A stretch of DNA of 64,000 nucleotides. Origin: Flavobacteriales bacterium. Lineage in GTDB: Bacteria > Bacteroidota > Bacteroidia > Flavobacteriales_F > PHOS-HE28. The position numbers were made by a program, and so were the translations under genes. Positions within the stretch are counted from its first letter, which is position 1. The number at the start of each line of letters is the position of its first letter. The stretch covers positions 300,365-364,364 of the forward strand of contig JADJLR010000004.1 of NCBI GenBank assembly GCA_016710015.1, in the 5' to 3' direction. Shown one piece after another: positions 27,372 through 35,288 of this stretch. Under the pieces are notes generated by a model. That model had not been told where the DNA came from and searched no databases. It saw only the letters and a program-made list of their open reading frames with translations.

Positions 27372-27899
27372 ATGAAGCAGTTGTTCATTCTCCCCGTTGC
27401 TGCCATGCTTTTCGCTTCTTGTGGCGATGGCAAGATGGAAGCCGCACAACAAATGGCCGACAGCACGGCCACAGTGGTGGAACCTTGGGTGGTCAACCTC
27501 GCAGCCATGGATATCCCTGCCGTTGTGGAATTGGGAGACCGGGCAACGCTGCAAGCGGATTCAGCGGCCGTTCGTTGGAACGAGGAATTCGGGCACGTGG
27601 AGGTGAGGGTTGGTGATCATTTCGCCATCACCATCTCTGAAGAGCCCGGGGACATCGTACGGTTGAAAGCGGATCTGGATCGGGATATGCTGCGAAAGCA
27701 CACCATCTTGGAAGAGACTCCGGACAAAGTGATCTTTCGATCGCAATTCCCGGATGAGGATCTGGTCTTCATCCACTTCTACCAAGTGATCCCCATCGGC
27801 GATCGCACATTCGTTGTGGAGGACGCGGCAGAAGGTCGCTTCAACGAGGCGGACATCAAGCGGATGGCCGGTTCCGTGCAAGCGCACGTGGCGAGCTGA
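27372..27899 (+). CDS. Lipoprotein of unknown function
   Basis: A 175-residue protein with a lipoprotein signal (MKQLFILPVAAMLFASC, Cys 17). The mature part is acidic, with no recognised motif; the middle has alternating strands (HVEVRVGDHFAITISEEPGD) and the end a helix. The stop TGA overlaps the ATG of the DUF1684 gene by one base, so the two are translationally coupled. A TACCTTCG -7-like box lies four bases before the start, suggesting a leaderless message. Confidence 0.65.
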   Translation: MKQLFILPVAAMLFASCGDGKMEAAQQMADSTATVVEPWVVNLAAMDIPAVVELGDRATLQADSAAVRWNEEFGHVEVRVGDHFAITISEEPGDIVRLKADLDRDMLRKHTILEETPDKVIFRSQFPDEDLVFIHFYQVIPIGDRTFVVEDAAEGRFNEADIKRMAGSVQAHVAS

Positions 27900-28507
27900 T
27901 GAGGAGTGCGTTCGTTCTCCTGTTCGTATGTGTGGCCGGTCCTGGGTGGGCACAGCCCAAGGAACAAGCGTGGCGCGTAGCGTTGGATGCGTATTGGGCC
28001 GAGGTTGATTCCACGTACCGCGATACGCTGCACTCGCCCTTGCCCAAGTTGGATCGAAAGGATTTCGAAGCCTTGGAACGCTTCCCAGTGGATCCGGCCT
28101 ACCGCGTTCTGGCGCGTTTCGAGACTCTTGAAGGCCCCGTGTTCGGGATGAAGACCAGCACCGAACGAGAGCCGAAATACCGGAGCGTAGGTACGTTGCA
28201 CTTCATGCTTGCGGGTGTGGAAGAGCAGCTTACGGTGTACAAGAACATCGATTTGAGCCGTTTGGATGAGTATCGGAACTACCTCTTTGTTCCCTTCACG
28301 GACCTCACCAATGCGGAGGCCACATACGGGGGCGGGCGATACATCGATCTGGAGGGTCCCTTGGGGGAGGAGGTGGAACTGGATTTCAACCGGGCCTACA
28401 ACCCGTATTGCGCCTATGGTGGTGCGTATTCGTGCCCCATACCCCCTTTGGAGAATCACTTGGAGTTGCCCGTGCGGGCCGGTGTGCTCAAGTATCACGA
28501 TCACTGA
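27899..28507 (+). CDS. DUF1684 family exported protein
   Basis: A 202-residue protein with a signal peptide (cut near PGWAQ). The DUF1684 signatures are plain: FVPFTDLTNAEATYGGGRYI, followed by LDFNRAYNPYCAYGGAYSCP and the end PPLENHLELPVRAG. The family is widespread in Bacteroidota and Actinobacteria, without an assigned reaction; the conserved Cys, Tyr and Asn residues suggest a binding pocket. It is coupled to the lipoprotein gene upstream. Confidence 0.88.
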   Translation: MRSAFVLLFVCVAGPGWAQPKEQAWRVALDAYWAEVDSTYRDTLHSPLPKLDRKDFEALERFPVDPAYRVLARFETLEGPVFGMKTSTEREPKYRSVGTLHFMLAGVEEQLTVYKNIDLSRLDEYRNYLFVPFTDLTNAEATYGGGRYIDLEGPLGEEVELDFNRAYNPYCAYGGAYSCPIPPLENHLELPVRAGVLKYHDH

Positions 28508-28590
28508 ACGGGCCGTAGCCGCGCAACTTCCCGATCGATCGTGCGTACACAGGTCGTCGAAAACCCTTCTGAATACCGGACGGGATCGCT

Positions 28591-28598
28591 TATCTTCG
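28591..28598 (+). promoter_or_regulatory. -7-like box ahead of the secreted protein gene
   Basis: TATCTTCG matches seven of eight positions of TAnnTTTG and lies 22 bases before the ATG at 28621, in the 113-base gap after the DUF1684 gene. Confidence 0.35.
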
Positions 28599-28620
28599 CG
28601 TCTTGAACGGTAAACTCACC

Positions 28621-29409
28621 ATGCGCCCGATCCATCTCCTCCTCGCCGCTGCTTTCAGCGTGCCGGCATCTGCTGGCGTTATCGTACTTGAAGGGAACTA
28701 CCAAGGCAAGAATCTCTTCATCCAGAACCCTTTTTCCGAGGCGGGTGTGGGTTTTTGTGTCTTTGAGGTATCGGTGAACGACCAGATCGCCACTGACGAG
28801 ATCAACAGCAGCGCCTTCGAGGTGGACATGAACAATTTCGGGTTGAAGATCTCCGATCCCGTGGTGGTGAAAGTGAAGCACAAGGACGGCTGCACCCCCG
28901 TGGTGTTGAATCCGGAAGTATTGAAGCCGAAGAGCACCTTCGATATCGTAAAGCAATCCATTGCTAGCGATGGTACGTACACGTGGGTCACGACCAATGA
29001 GACCGGTGAGATCCCATACATCGTAGAGCAGAAACGCTGGAACAAATGGGTGAAAGTGGGTGAGGTGATGGGTGCCGGCAAACCGGGTGAGAACACCTAC
29101 TCCTTCAAAGTGACCCCGCACAGCGGAGAGAACACGTTCCGGGTGAAGCAGACCGACCTCACCAAACGTGCGCGATACAGCGATGGCGTGAATTACACGG
29201 ACGCGAGCGTAACCGCAGTAACGTGGAGTCCCGAAAAGCCGAAGGACGAGATCATCTTCAGCCGGAAAACACTCTTTGAGGTATACGACCAGTATGGCAA
29301 CATCGTGAAGCGTGGCTACGCTGATCGGTTGGAAGTGGCCTCCTTGAAGAAGGACCTGTACTACCTCAACTACGACAACAAGCTGGGCGAGACCTTCATC
29401 AAGCGCTGA
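28621..29409 (+). CDS. Exported beta-rich protein with a sorting-domain-like C-terminus
   Basis: A 262-residue protein with a signal peptide (cleavage near PASAG). The mature protein is rich in beta-strand patterns and polar residues. The last 45 residues (TLFEVYDQYGNIVKRGYADRL ... ETFIKR) resemble a short type IX type A sorting domain with VYDxxGNxV and the final basic end, although the usual YPNP start is missing. Function unknown. A strong hairpin terminator follows 21 bases after the stop. An upstream start at 28603 is possible but would precede the signal peptide. Confidence 0.65.
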   Translation: MRPIHLLLAAAFSVPASAGVIVLEGNYQGKNLFIQNPFSEAGVGFCVFEVSVNDQIATDEINSSAFEVDMNNFGLKISDPVVVKVKHKDGCTPVVLNPEVLKPKSTFDIVKQSIASDGTYTWVTTNETGEIPYIVEQKRWNKWVKVGEVMGAGKPGENTYSFKVTPHSGENTFRVKQTDLTKRARYSDGVNYTDASVTAVTWSPEKPKDEIIFSRKTLFEVYDQYGNIVKRGYADRLEVASLKKDLYYLNYDNKLGETFIKR

Positions 29410-29430
29410 ACTTGGAATGCCACATTTGGG

Positions 29431-29460
29431 AAGCCTTCCTTCGGGGAGGCTTTCTTCTTT
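29431..29460 (+). terminator. Rho-independent terminator
   Basis: The arms AAGCCTTCC and GGGAGGCTT form a nine-pair stem (one G-T or mismatch step) closed by a TTCG tetraloop and followed by the T-rich run TTTCTTCTTT. It lies between the exported protein gene and mce. Confidence 0.85.
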
Positions 29461-29487
29461 CGGAACTTCGCCATTCAACAGCATCCC

Positions 29488-29889
29488 ATGATCCGTATCG
29501 AACACATCGGCATCGCCGTGAAGGACCTGACCAAGGCTGAGGAACTGTATGCCCGATTGTTGGGGTCCGCGAGCTACAAGCGGGAGGAAGTGGCCAGCGA
29601 AGGTGTCATCACCTCGTTCTTCCAAGTGGGGCCCAACAAGATCGAGTTGTTGGAAAGCACGCGACCGGACGGCCCCATTGCCAAGGCCATCGAGAAACGT
29701 GGCGAGGGCATGCACCACATCGCATTCGAGGTAACGGATATCAAAGCGGAAATGGCGCGGCTGAAGGCCGAAGGATTCACCCTGCTCAACGAAGAACCGA
29801 AGCGCGGTGCGGACAACAAGTGGGTTTGCTTCATCCACCCGAAAAGTGCGAACGGGGTGTTGGTGGAGTTGTGTCAGGAAGTCAGGTAG
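29488..29889 (+). CDS. mce: Methylmalonyl-CoA epimerase
   Basis: Interconverts the R and S forms of methylmalonyl-CoA in propionate and branched-chain degradation. The 133-residue product shows the metal ligands of the VOC fold: His in IEHIGIAV, Gln in FFQVGPNKIELLE, His in GMHHIAFEV and Glu in LVELCQ. Length and motifs are standard. It lies three bases from the TfoX-N gene, so the two share a transcript although no functional link is known. Confidence 0.95.
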   Translation: MIRIEHIGIAVKDLTKAEELYARLLGSASYKREEVASEGVITSFFQVGPNKIELLESTRPDGPIAKAIEKRGEGMHHIAFEVTDIKAEMARLKAEGFTLLNEEPKRGADNKWVCFIHPKSANGVLVELCQEVR

Positions 29890-29891
29890 CC

Positions 29892-30233
29892 ATGGTTACA
29901 CGGAAGGACACAGCGGCATTCATCCTCGATCAATTGGGCCATGCCGAACGGTTCAGTGTAAAGCCCATGTTCGGGGAGTACGCCCTCTATGCCGACGGCA
30001 AGCCGGTCGCCTTCATCTGCGACGATCAACTCTTTGTGAAGATCCTGCCAGAGAGTGCAGCATTGGAGAACAAGTGTGAACGGGCACCCGCCTATCCCGG
30101 TTCCAAGGACTACTACTTGGTACCCGAGGAGCTGATCATCGGAGACGACAAGCTATCGGAGCTATTGATACGGATCGGCGGTGTGGTGCCATTTCCCAAA
30201 TCGCGGAAGAAGGCCAAGCGCGGAAAGGGCTAA
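29892..30233 (+). CDS. TfoX N-terminal domain protein
   Basis: A 113-residue protein of the TfoX_N group: VKPMFGEYALYADGKPVAFICDDQLFVKI is the family core, followed by APAYPGSKDYYLVPEELI and a basic tail KKAKRGKG. The C-terminal TfoX domain of the competence regulator is absent, so a competence role should not be assumed. The stop overlaps the end of the convergent HAD gene by four bases. Confidence 0.8.
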   Translation: MVTRKDTAAFILDQLGHAERFSVKPMFGEYALYADGKPVAFICDDQLFVKILPESAALENKCERAPAYPGSKDYYLVPEELIIGDDKLSELLIRIGGVVPFPKSRKKAKRGKG

Positions 30234-30865
30234 ACCAACCGTAGGCGATCCACAAGGTGGATCGCATCCTCCTTTCCTAGATCAAGGTGTTCTGCCTTCA
30301 GCACTGCATTGCGCGCACCATGCACGTGTTGGATGCTATCATCGATGAAAAGTGTTCGCGACGGATCCGCGCTATGCCGTTCAAGCACGTAATGGAATGC
30401 CGAAGCATCCGGTTTGCGGAGTCCGATCTCGCAACTGTAGTACGCCCCGTGGAACAGTGCTTGGAAGTCGGTGATCCCGTTCTCTCTAGCGATGATCTCC
30501 TTGAACGCGGGAACGTGGATCGCGTTGGTATTGCTAAGCAACAAGACCTGATAGCTTTCCTTCAGTTGTTGAATGAGTTCGATCCGGGCCGGGGGAACAG
30601 AACCGAGCATTGCGTTCCAACACGCATCGATCCGGGTATCGCTCAACTCATCTCCCATCAAGAAACGGATCCGGTCCCGGAACTGGTCGGGGGTCAGGGC
30701 ACCGGTCTCGAAACCATCGAAGAGATGATCCTGCTGCGCTTGGCTATAGAGTTGATCGAAATCGGCATGACCAAGTTCCCGGAAGGCCTTGGCCGAAGCG
30801 TGGTAATCCACGTCGATCAGCACCCCACCGAGGTCCAAGAGGATGGTGTCCAGTGCCTTCTTCAT
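30230..30865 (-). CDS. HAD-superfamily hydrolase (HAD-IA type)
   Basis: A 211-residue hydrolase, probably a sugar-phosphate or nucleotide phosphatase. Motif I is ILLDLGGVLID, motif II is LLLSNTNAIH, motif III contains GLRKPDASAF, and motif IV is TLFIDDS followed by HVHGARNA. The first Asp is followed by LGG, so the second acid of DxD is replaced by Gly, as in the YihX-like subgroup (DLGGVL). Helical cap between about residues 20 and 85. ATG at 30865 lies seven bases after a perfect -7 box. Confidence 0.85.
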   Translation of the reverse strand: MKKALDTILLDLGGVLIDVDYHASAKAFRELGHADFDQLYSQAQQDHLFDGFETGALTPDQFRDRIRFLMGDELSDTRIDACWNAMLGSVPPARIELIQQLKESYQVLLLSNTNAIHVPAFKEIIARENGITDFQALFHGAYYSCEIGLRKPDASAFHYVLERHSADPSRTLFIDDSIQHVHGARNAVLKAEHLDLGKEDAIHLVDRLRLV

Positions 30866-30872
30866 GGGCGGC

Positions 30873-30880
30873 AAAAGTAG
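30873..30880 (-). promoter_or_regulatory. -7 promoter box of the HAD gene, next to the start codon
   Basis: Minus-strand TACTTTTG, a perfect TAnnTTTG, ends seven bases before the ATG at 30865. Transcription would begin at or beside the start codon. Confidence 0.5.
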
Positions 30881-30935
30881 CCTTCGGCACAACCGCTCTA
30901 TTTTCGCGCTCCCGTTGTTCAATGACGGGAAGACC

Positions 30936-31011
30936 GGGCCCATAGCTCAGCGGTCAGAGCAGGGGACTCATAATCCCTTGGTCGCAGGTTCAAATCCTGC
31001 TGGGCCCACCA
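30936..31011 (+). tRNA. tRNA-Ile2 (anticodon CAU, lysidine type)
   Basis: A 76-base tRNA with CCA encoded. Acceptor arms GGGCCCA and TGGGCCC pair fully; the D arm is AGCTCAGCGGTCAGAGC; the T arm is GCAGGTTCAAATCCTGC. The anticodon CAT is at 30969-30971 in the loop CTCATAA. The loop and following variable region (AATCCCTTGGTCGC) resemble tRNA-Ile(CAU) of E. coli rather than elongator or initiator tRNA-Met, so TilS would convert C34 to lysidine to read AUA. A TATTTTCG box at 30899-30906 may be its promoter. Confidence 0.93.
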
Positions 31012-31058
31012 TAGCGTGCAGTGCCACGGCGATCCGGCCCAACTGCGTGTTGTCGCGT

Positions 31059-32861
31059 TCAGTATGGCCTCACGGCAGAGATGCGCATGAACACGGCATC
31101 GATGAGGAACGAAGAACGACCGTCCTTGTTCCAGAGGTAGAAGGTCAATGCATCGCCGACCTCCAAGGGAGGCACTGGGATCCGGAATTCCAGCTGCTGC
31201 CAAACGCCTGGTATCCCGGGCACCGGGTTCAACCGGAACGGTTCGTACAGGTATTGGGTGCCATCGGCGTGCCGCACTTCGGTAACGCCTAAAGCGTACC
31301 GAGAGCTTTCCGGAAACACATCCATGCGTTGCAGGCCCACTTCCAAGTAGAGCGCACGTCCGGTCGGTAAGGTGTCCGTAGTGGCGTAGAACGTAGTGCC
31401 GAATTCGATGCCCGGGGCATAGACACAGACCTTCGGTCCGGAATAGGCGCCTTCCAGTTCGCGCAGCACGCCACTGTTCCAGAACAAGCAGGGCGAATCC
31501 AGATCACAGCTTTCGGTGAGCACCACATCCATGCCGTTCGGGTTGTAGGGAGCTTCTTGGTAATTGCCACCGAGCCGGTCCCTGTGTGCCTCATCGAAGC
31601 GCAGGAAACTGTAACTGTACTTCTCCCGGTCCATGCTCTCGGCATGCAGGAAGCCGTGGTGATATTGCCAAAGCTGGGCCAGGTTCAGGGCGATGCAGCA
31701 CACCATGAACATGCGAGCAAGGAACCACCACGGGTTCTTCCACCGGTGCAACATCAGCGCCATAGGGATCACCAATACGGGGTAGTGATCGATGTGTACG
31801 CGACTGGCGTATCCACCTCCGTAGTACCAGATCCACCAACTGCTGATGATGTACGTGCTCACGACCCAATACCCGATGGTCCACGCACTTCGCATGCGAT
31901 CGATGCGCCACACGAGGATGGCACCGAGCGCCACCAGCAGCATAAGGGGGGTCCACAGGAACAGGCCACGCCGGAATCCGAACAATACCTTGATCACCTC
32001 GGGTCGGTCCCAATGGAAGCCTTCACCTTGGTACCCGTATTCCACCCAATTGCCGGTCTGCACGTACCAAAGCAGCGGTTGAATACCCACAACAAGAAGG
32101 CAGACCAACGCCGACCCGAAGAGGACCTTGGGGCGCTGAATGAGGCGGCCCAGTACGGCCCAGGTATCCCGCCCCAGAACGATGGGCACGGCCAAGAGGA
32201 TCATGGCATTCACCGGCCGGATCAGTACCACCAAGCCGAGACACAAGGCGGCAAGCAGGGCTGCACCCCATGTGATGTTGCGACCCAGCCTTTGCACCGC
32301 CCACAGGAAACCGCTCACCACGCAGAACGAAAAGATATGCGACCAACCCGGCTGCATGGCCGCGTATTGCAGCAGAGGTGTTCCGATGCCCAGGGCCACC
32401 AGTGTCCATGCAACCACGGGTTCCCGCACACCAAGACCGAGCAACAAAGCCCGCAACGCGAGCAGGCCGAGCAGCAGGTAGAGCCAAGCTCCGACACCGA
32501 TCGCCTTCTGCTCGTAGCTACTGGTGCCGTCCTGCACTGCATCTGGGTCCTGGATCGCAAGGGCATGGCCGATACCGAACCAAGGCATCATCATCAAGCT
32601 GGTCCCGCAGAAATACTTGTTCAATGTGCCCGTGGGTGTGTACTTCACGTACGTGTGGTTGAACGCCTCATGACCGAGGTCGTGCCGCAGGAAGGTTGCT
32701 TGCAGGTAGCCGTAGTAACCGCGTGCGTCGCTGCGAATGGTCTCCTTCCAGCCGTTGCCATCGGTGCCATGCCACAAGCCACGCACAGTGACGGCAGCGG
32801 TGAATAGGACGAGCGCCCACACCACGATGTAGGAAGAAGAACGGAACCGATGCGAGGTCAT
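31059..32861 (-). CDS. Multi-spanning membrane protein, GT-C glycosyltransferase-like
   Basis: A 600-residue protein with about ten hydrophobic helices in residues 12-395 and a soluble C-terminal beta-rich part (about 400-600). The first periplasmic loop contains SDARGYYGYLQATFLRHD, which resembles the acidic substrate loop of lipid-sugar-using GT-C enzymes, and WWIWYYGGGYASRVHIDHYP is a conserved aromatic segment in such proteins. Substrate and product are unknown. It is transcribed towards the tRNA; no sugar-nucleotide genes are adjacent. Confidence 0.6.
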   Translation of the reverse strand: MTSHRFRSSSYIVVWALVLFTAAVTVRGLWHGTDGNGWKETIRSDARGYYGYLQATFLRHDLGHEAFNHTYVKYTPTGTLNKYFCGTSLMMMPWFGIGHALAIQDPDAVQDGTSSYEQKAIGVGAWLYLLLGLLALRALLLGLGVREPVVAWTLVALGIGTPLLQYAAMQPGWSHIFSFCVVSGFLWAVQRLGRNITWGAALLAALCLGLVVLIRPVNAMILLAVPIVLGRDTWAVLGRLIQRPKVLFGSALVCLLVVGIQPLLWYVQTGNWVEYGYQGEGFHWDRPEVIKVLFGFRRGLFLWTPLMLLVALGAILVWRIDRMRSAWTIGYWVVSTYIISSWWIWYYGGGYASRVHIDHYPVLVIPMALMLHRWKNPWWFLARMFMVCCIALNLAQLWQYHHGFLHAESMDREKYSYSFLRFDEAHRDRLGGNYQEAPYNPNGMDVVLTESCDLDSPCLFWNSGVLRELEGAYSGPKVCVYAPGIEFGTTFYATTDTLPTGRALYLEVGLQRMDVFPESSRYALGVTEVRHADGTQYLYEPFRLNPVPGIPGVWQQLEFRIPVPPLEVGDALTFYLWNKDGRSSFLIDAVFMRISAVRPY

Positions 32862-32904
32862 GCGCGGAACGGTGAAGATGGGTGATCCATCGGATCCGTA
32901 GGCG

Positions 32905-33519
32905 TCAGATGATCAAGCCCAGTAGCAGAGCGCCCTGCGTACAGCACCAACCGAGAGCTACACCAGCGATGATCTGGCCTTGTGTATGATCACTGGAGAG
33001 CAAACGTGCTGTACCCAAAAGGCCCGCGCAGATCACCAACAAGGCGAGGAGTGGAAGCAAGGGCAGACCATGGAGGATGGACAAGCCGAGCATGGCACCG
33101 ATGACACCACCGATCCCGACCATGTGTGCGCTGATCTTCCACCAGAACGTGATCAGGAGCGTGGCGGCCAACGCGCAAAGGATACCGATGAACAGGGCAT
33201 CCACCGCCGGGTGCAAGGGCGTACGATGCAACAAGTAGTAGGCCATGCCGAAGTACATCAGCGTCATCACGTACGGTGCGATGCGTTCTTGGCGGGTAGG
33301 CATCTCCAAGCTGGAAAGCACACCGGCACGCATCAGCAAAAGCGCACTCGTGATGGGGAAGGCGACCGTCATGATCCCCAACATGGTGTACAGTAGCCAA
33401 CGCGAATTCGGCAGGAAGTAGCCCAATTGCGGATCGACCGACAGTGCCAGCCATATGGTGAGCAAAGGCATCAACAGCGGATGCAGCAACACGGAGAAAG
33501 CGCGAGCGAGGAACAACAC
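32905..33519 (-). CDS. PAP2-like membrane protein
   Basis: A 204-residue membrane protein with six hydrophobic helices. KISAHMVGIGG and the later SSDHTQGQIIAGVALGW resemble the SAH/SxDHT...Q...G pattern of PAP2-type lipid phosphatases, but not all catalytic residues are obvious, so activity is uncertain. It begins two bases after the stop of rpoN and is probably read from the same message. Confidence 0.55.
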   Translation of the reverse strand: MLFLARAFSVLLHPLLMPLLTIWLALSVDPQLGYFLPNSRWLLYTMLGIMTVAFPITSALLLMRAGVLSSLEMPTRQERIAPYVMTLMYFGMAYYLLHRTPLHPAVDALFIGILCALAATLLITFWWKISAHMVGIGGVIGAMLGLSILHGLPLLPLLALLVICAGLLGTARLLSSDHTQGQIIAGVALGWCCTQGALLLGLII

Positions 33520-33521
33520 GT

Positions 33522-34982
33522 TCAGAGTTCCTTGCGCAAACGCGCAACAGGGATGTTCAACTGTTCACGGTACTTGGCTACGGTGCGCCGGGCGATGTTG
33601 TACCCCTTCTCCTTCAACAAGGCGGTGAGTTCATCATCGGTAAGTGGTTTCCGCTTTTCCTCCGCCTCGATGGCATCCTTCAGGATCTTCTTCACCTCGC
33701 GTGTGCTCACCTCCTCACCTTGGTCGTTGGTGAGGCTTTCGCTGAAGAAGAACTTGAGCAGCAGGGTGCCGTAGTTCGTTTGCACGTACTTGCTGTTGGC
33801 CACCCGGCTGATGGTGCTGATGTCCAGCCCTACACGTTCCGCGATATCCTTCAGGATCATCGGCTTCAACTTGGTCTCATCGCCGGTCAGGAAGAACTCG
33901 CGTTGGTGTTCCATGATCGCCTCCATGGTCACCAACAAGGTGTTCTGCCGTTGTTTGATGGCATCGATGAACCACTTGGCACTGTCGAGTTTCTGTTTGA
34001 TGAATTGCAGTGCTTCCCGCTGGTCCTTGTCCTTCTTGTTGCGGCCGTACTCCTTGATCATGTCCCGGTACTGGCGGCTTACGCGCAGTTCCGGTGCGTT
34101 ACGACCGTTCAGGGAGAGTTCCAACTCACCATCGATGGCCATCACCATGAAGTCCGGGATGATCTCTTGCGAGGGTTTGTTGGTATCGCGCATCGTATTG
34201 CCCGGGCGCGGATTCAAGCGTACGATCAGTTCGATCGCTCCTTTCAACGCCTCCTCATCGATCTCCAACCGATCGAGGATCCGGTCGTAGTGTTTCTTGC
34301 TGAAGGCTTCGAAGTGCTTGTCCAAGATGGCTTCGGCGATCCGCTGATCCAAACTGTGCGGCATGCGCTTCACTTGGATCAACAAACACTCCCGCAGGTC
34401 TCGCGCAGCCACGCCGGCCGGATCCAAGGATTGCAATTCCTTCAGCGCCTTCGCGAGTTCCTCCACCTCGCATTGGATGTTCTGGGTGAAGGCCAGGTCG
34501 TTCACGATGGCATCCAGATCGCGACGGAGGTAGCCGTCCTCGTCCAAATTGCCGATCAGGTGCTCGGCCAACGCAGCGGTCCGTTCATCGATGCGTCGTA
34601 GGGACAATTGCGACTTCATGGCATCTTGGAAGGTGGTTCCACCGGCCAAGGGTGTTTCGCGCTCCTCCTCGTCCGGACCGCTGTTCTTCACACTCAGTTT
34701 GTAATCCGGTGTGTCATCGTCCTGGAAGTAATCGCTCAGGTCGAATTCGTCACGTTCATTCTCTTCCTGGCCATCGTCCGCGCTTTCAGAGATCGCCTGC
34801 TCCTCGGTCGGGGCATCTTCCTCAGCGTGGTCCTCACCCTCTTCCAGTGCGGGGTTCTCTTCGATCTCTTGCTTCACGCGCTGCTCCAACTCGGCCGTCG
34901 GGACCTGCAGCAGCTTCATCAACTGGATCTGTTGCGGGCTCAGCTTCTGCTGTAGCTTGTGGTAAAGGCCTTGTTTGAGCAT
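33522..34982 (-). CDS. rpoN: RNA polymerase sigma-54 factor
   Basis: A 486-residue alternative sigma factor. Region I is the Gln/Leu-rich start (LYHKLQQKLSPQQIQLMKLLQ with ELEQRVKQEIEENPALEE), region II is acidic (about residues 50-120), then the core-binding domain, the HTH (ADRVGLDISTISRVANSKY-like stretch around 375-395) and the RpoN box ARRTVAKYRE at about 464-473. It needs ATP-driven enhancer-binding proteins; none is encoded in the window. The frame is open to 35201, but ATG at 34982 gives the family start, and a TATTTTTA -7-like box (34990-34997) lies seven bases before it. Confidence 0.96.
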   Translation of the reverse strand: MLKQGLYHKLQQKLSPQQIQLMKLLQVPTAELEQRVKQEIEENPALEEGEDHAEEDAPTEEQAISESADDGQEENERDEFDLSDYFQDDDTPDYKLSVKNSGPDEEERETPLAGGTTFQDAMKSQLSLRRIDERTAALAEHLIGNLDEDGYLRRDLDAIVNDLAFTQNIQCEVEELAKALKELQSLDPAGVAARDLRECLLIQVKRMPHSLDQRIAEAILDKHFEAFSKKHYDRILDRLEIDEEALKGAIELIVRLNPRPGNTMRDTNKPSQEIIPDFMVMAIDGELELSLNGRNAPELRVSRQYRDMIKEYGRNKKDKDQREALQFIKQKLDSAKWFIDAIKQRQNTLLVTMEAIMEHQREFFLTGDETKLKPMILKDIAERVGLDISTISRVANSKYVQTNYGTLLLKFFFSESLTNDQGEEVSTREVKKILKDAIEAEEKRKPLTDDELTALLKEKGYNIARRTVAKYREQLNIPVARLRKEL

Positions 34983-35288
34983 CGGGGGATAAAAATACGG
35001 TGCCGCAGCAGTGCGGGGGCTAGCGAGCTGGCAGCGCTCAAACTCATCACCCTGGTGCTGACCGGTCCCAGCCGGACACAGATGAACATCGGCACGTTGC
35101 CTGCGGGCATGTACACAGCGTGCGGAACTGATCTCCACGGTCGTATGCTCCACGACCAAATGGTGGTGATCGAGCGATGAGCAAGGTACCGAGCTGATCA
35201 AGGGGTACGCGTTCGTTCACATCTGTTCACCTACCCCAATGTGGATATGACCACCTTCATTCATACCACATTTTACATCCCCTTTCCC
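34983..35288. other. Intergenic region between rpoN and the delta-60 protein gene
   Basis: Divergent spacer of 306 bases. It holds the presumed rpoN -7 box at its left end and one copy of the GTTCACATC...ATGT motif (35215-35242) at its right end. No RNA gene or coding frame could be supported. Confidence 0.6.
35215..35242 (+). promoter_or_regulatory. Upstream motif copy 1 (GTTCACATC-N15-ATGT)
   Basis: GTTCACATC at 35215-35223 and ATGT at 35239-35242, 15 bases apart, 46 bases before the secreted protein gene at 35289. The same arrangement is found ahead of the next two secreted protein genes. Confidence 0.4.

Noticed and set aside
30919..31203. Minus-strand frame over the tRNA
   Set aside because: It covers the tRNA and the 3' end of the membrane protein gene, and has no start signal.
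34983..35240. Upstream extension of rpoN by 73 codons
   Set aside because: The extra residues precede the conserved region I start and a -7-like box lies between them and the ATG at 34982.
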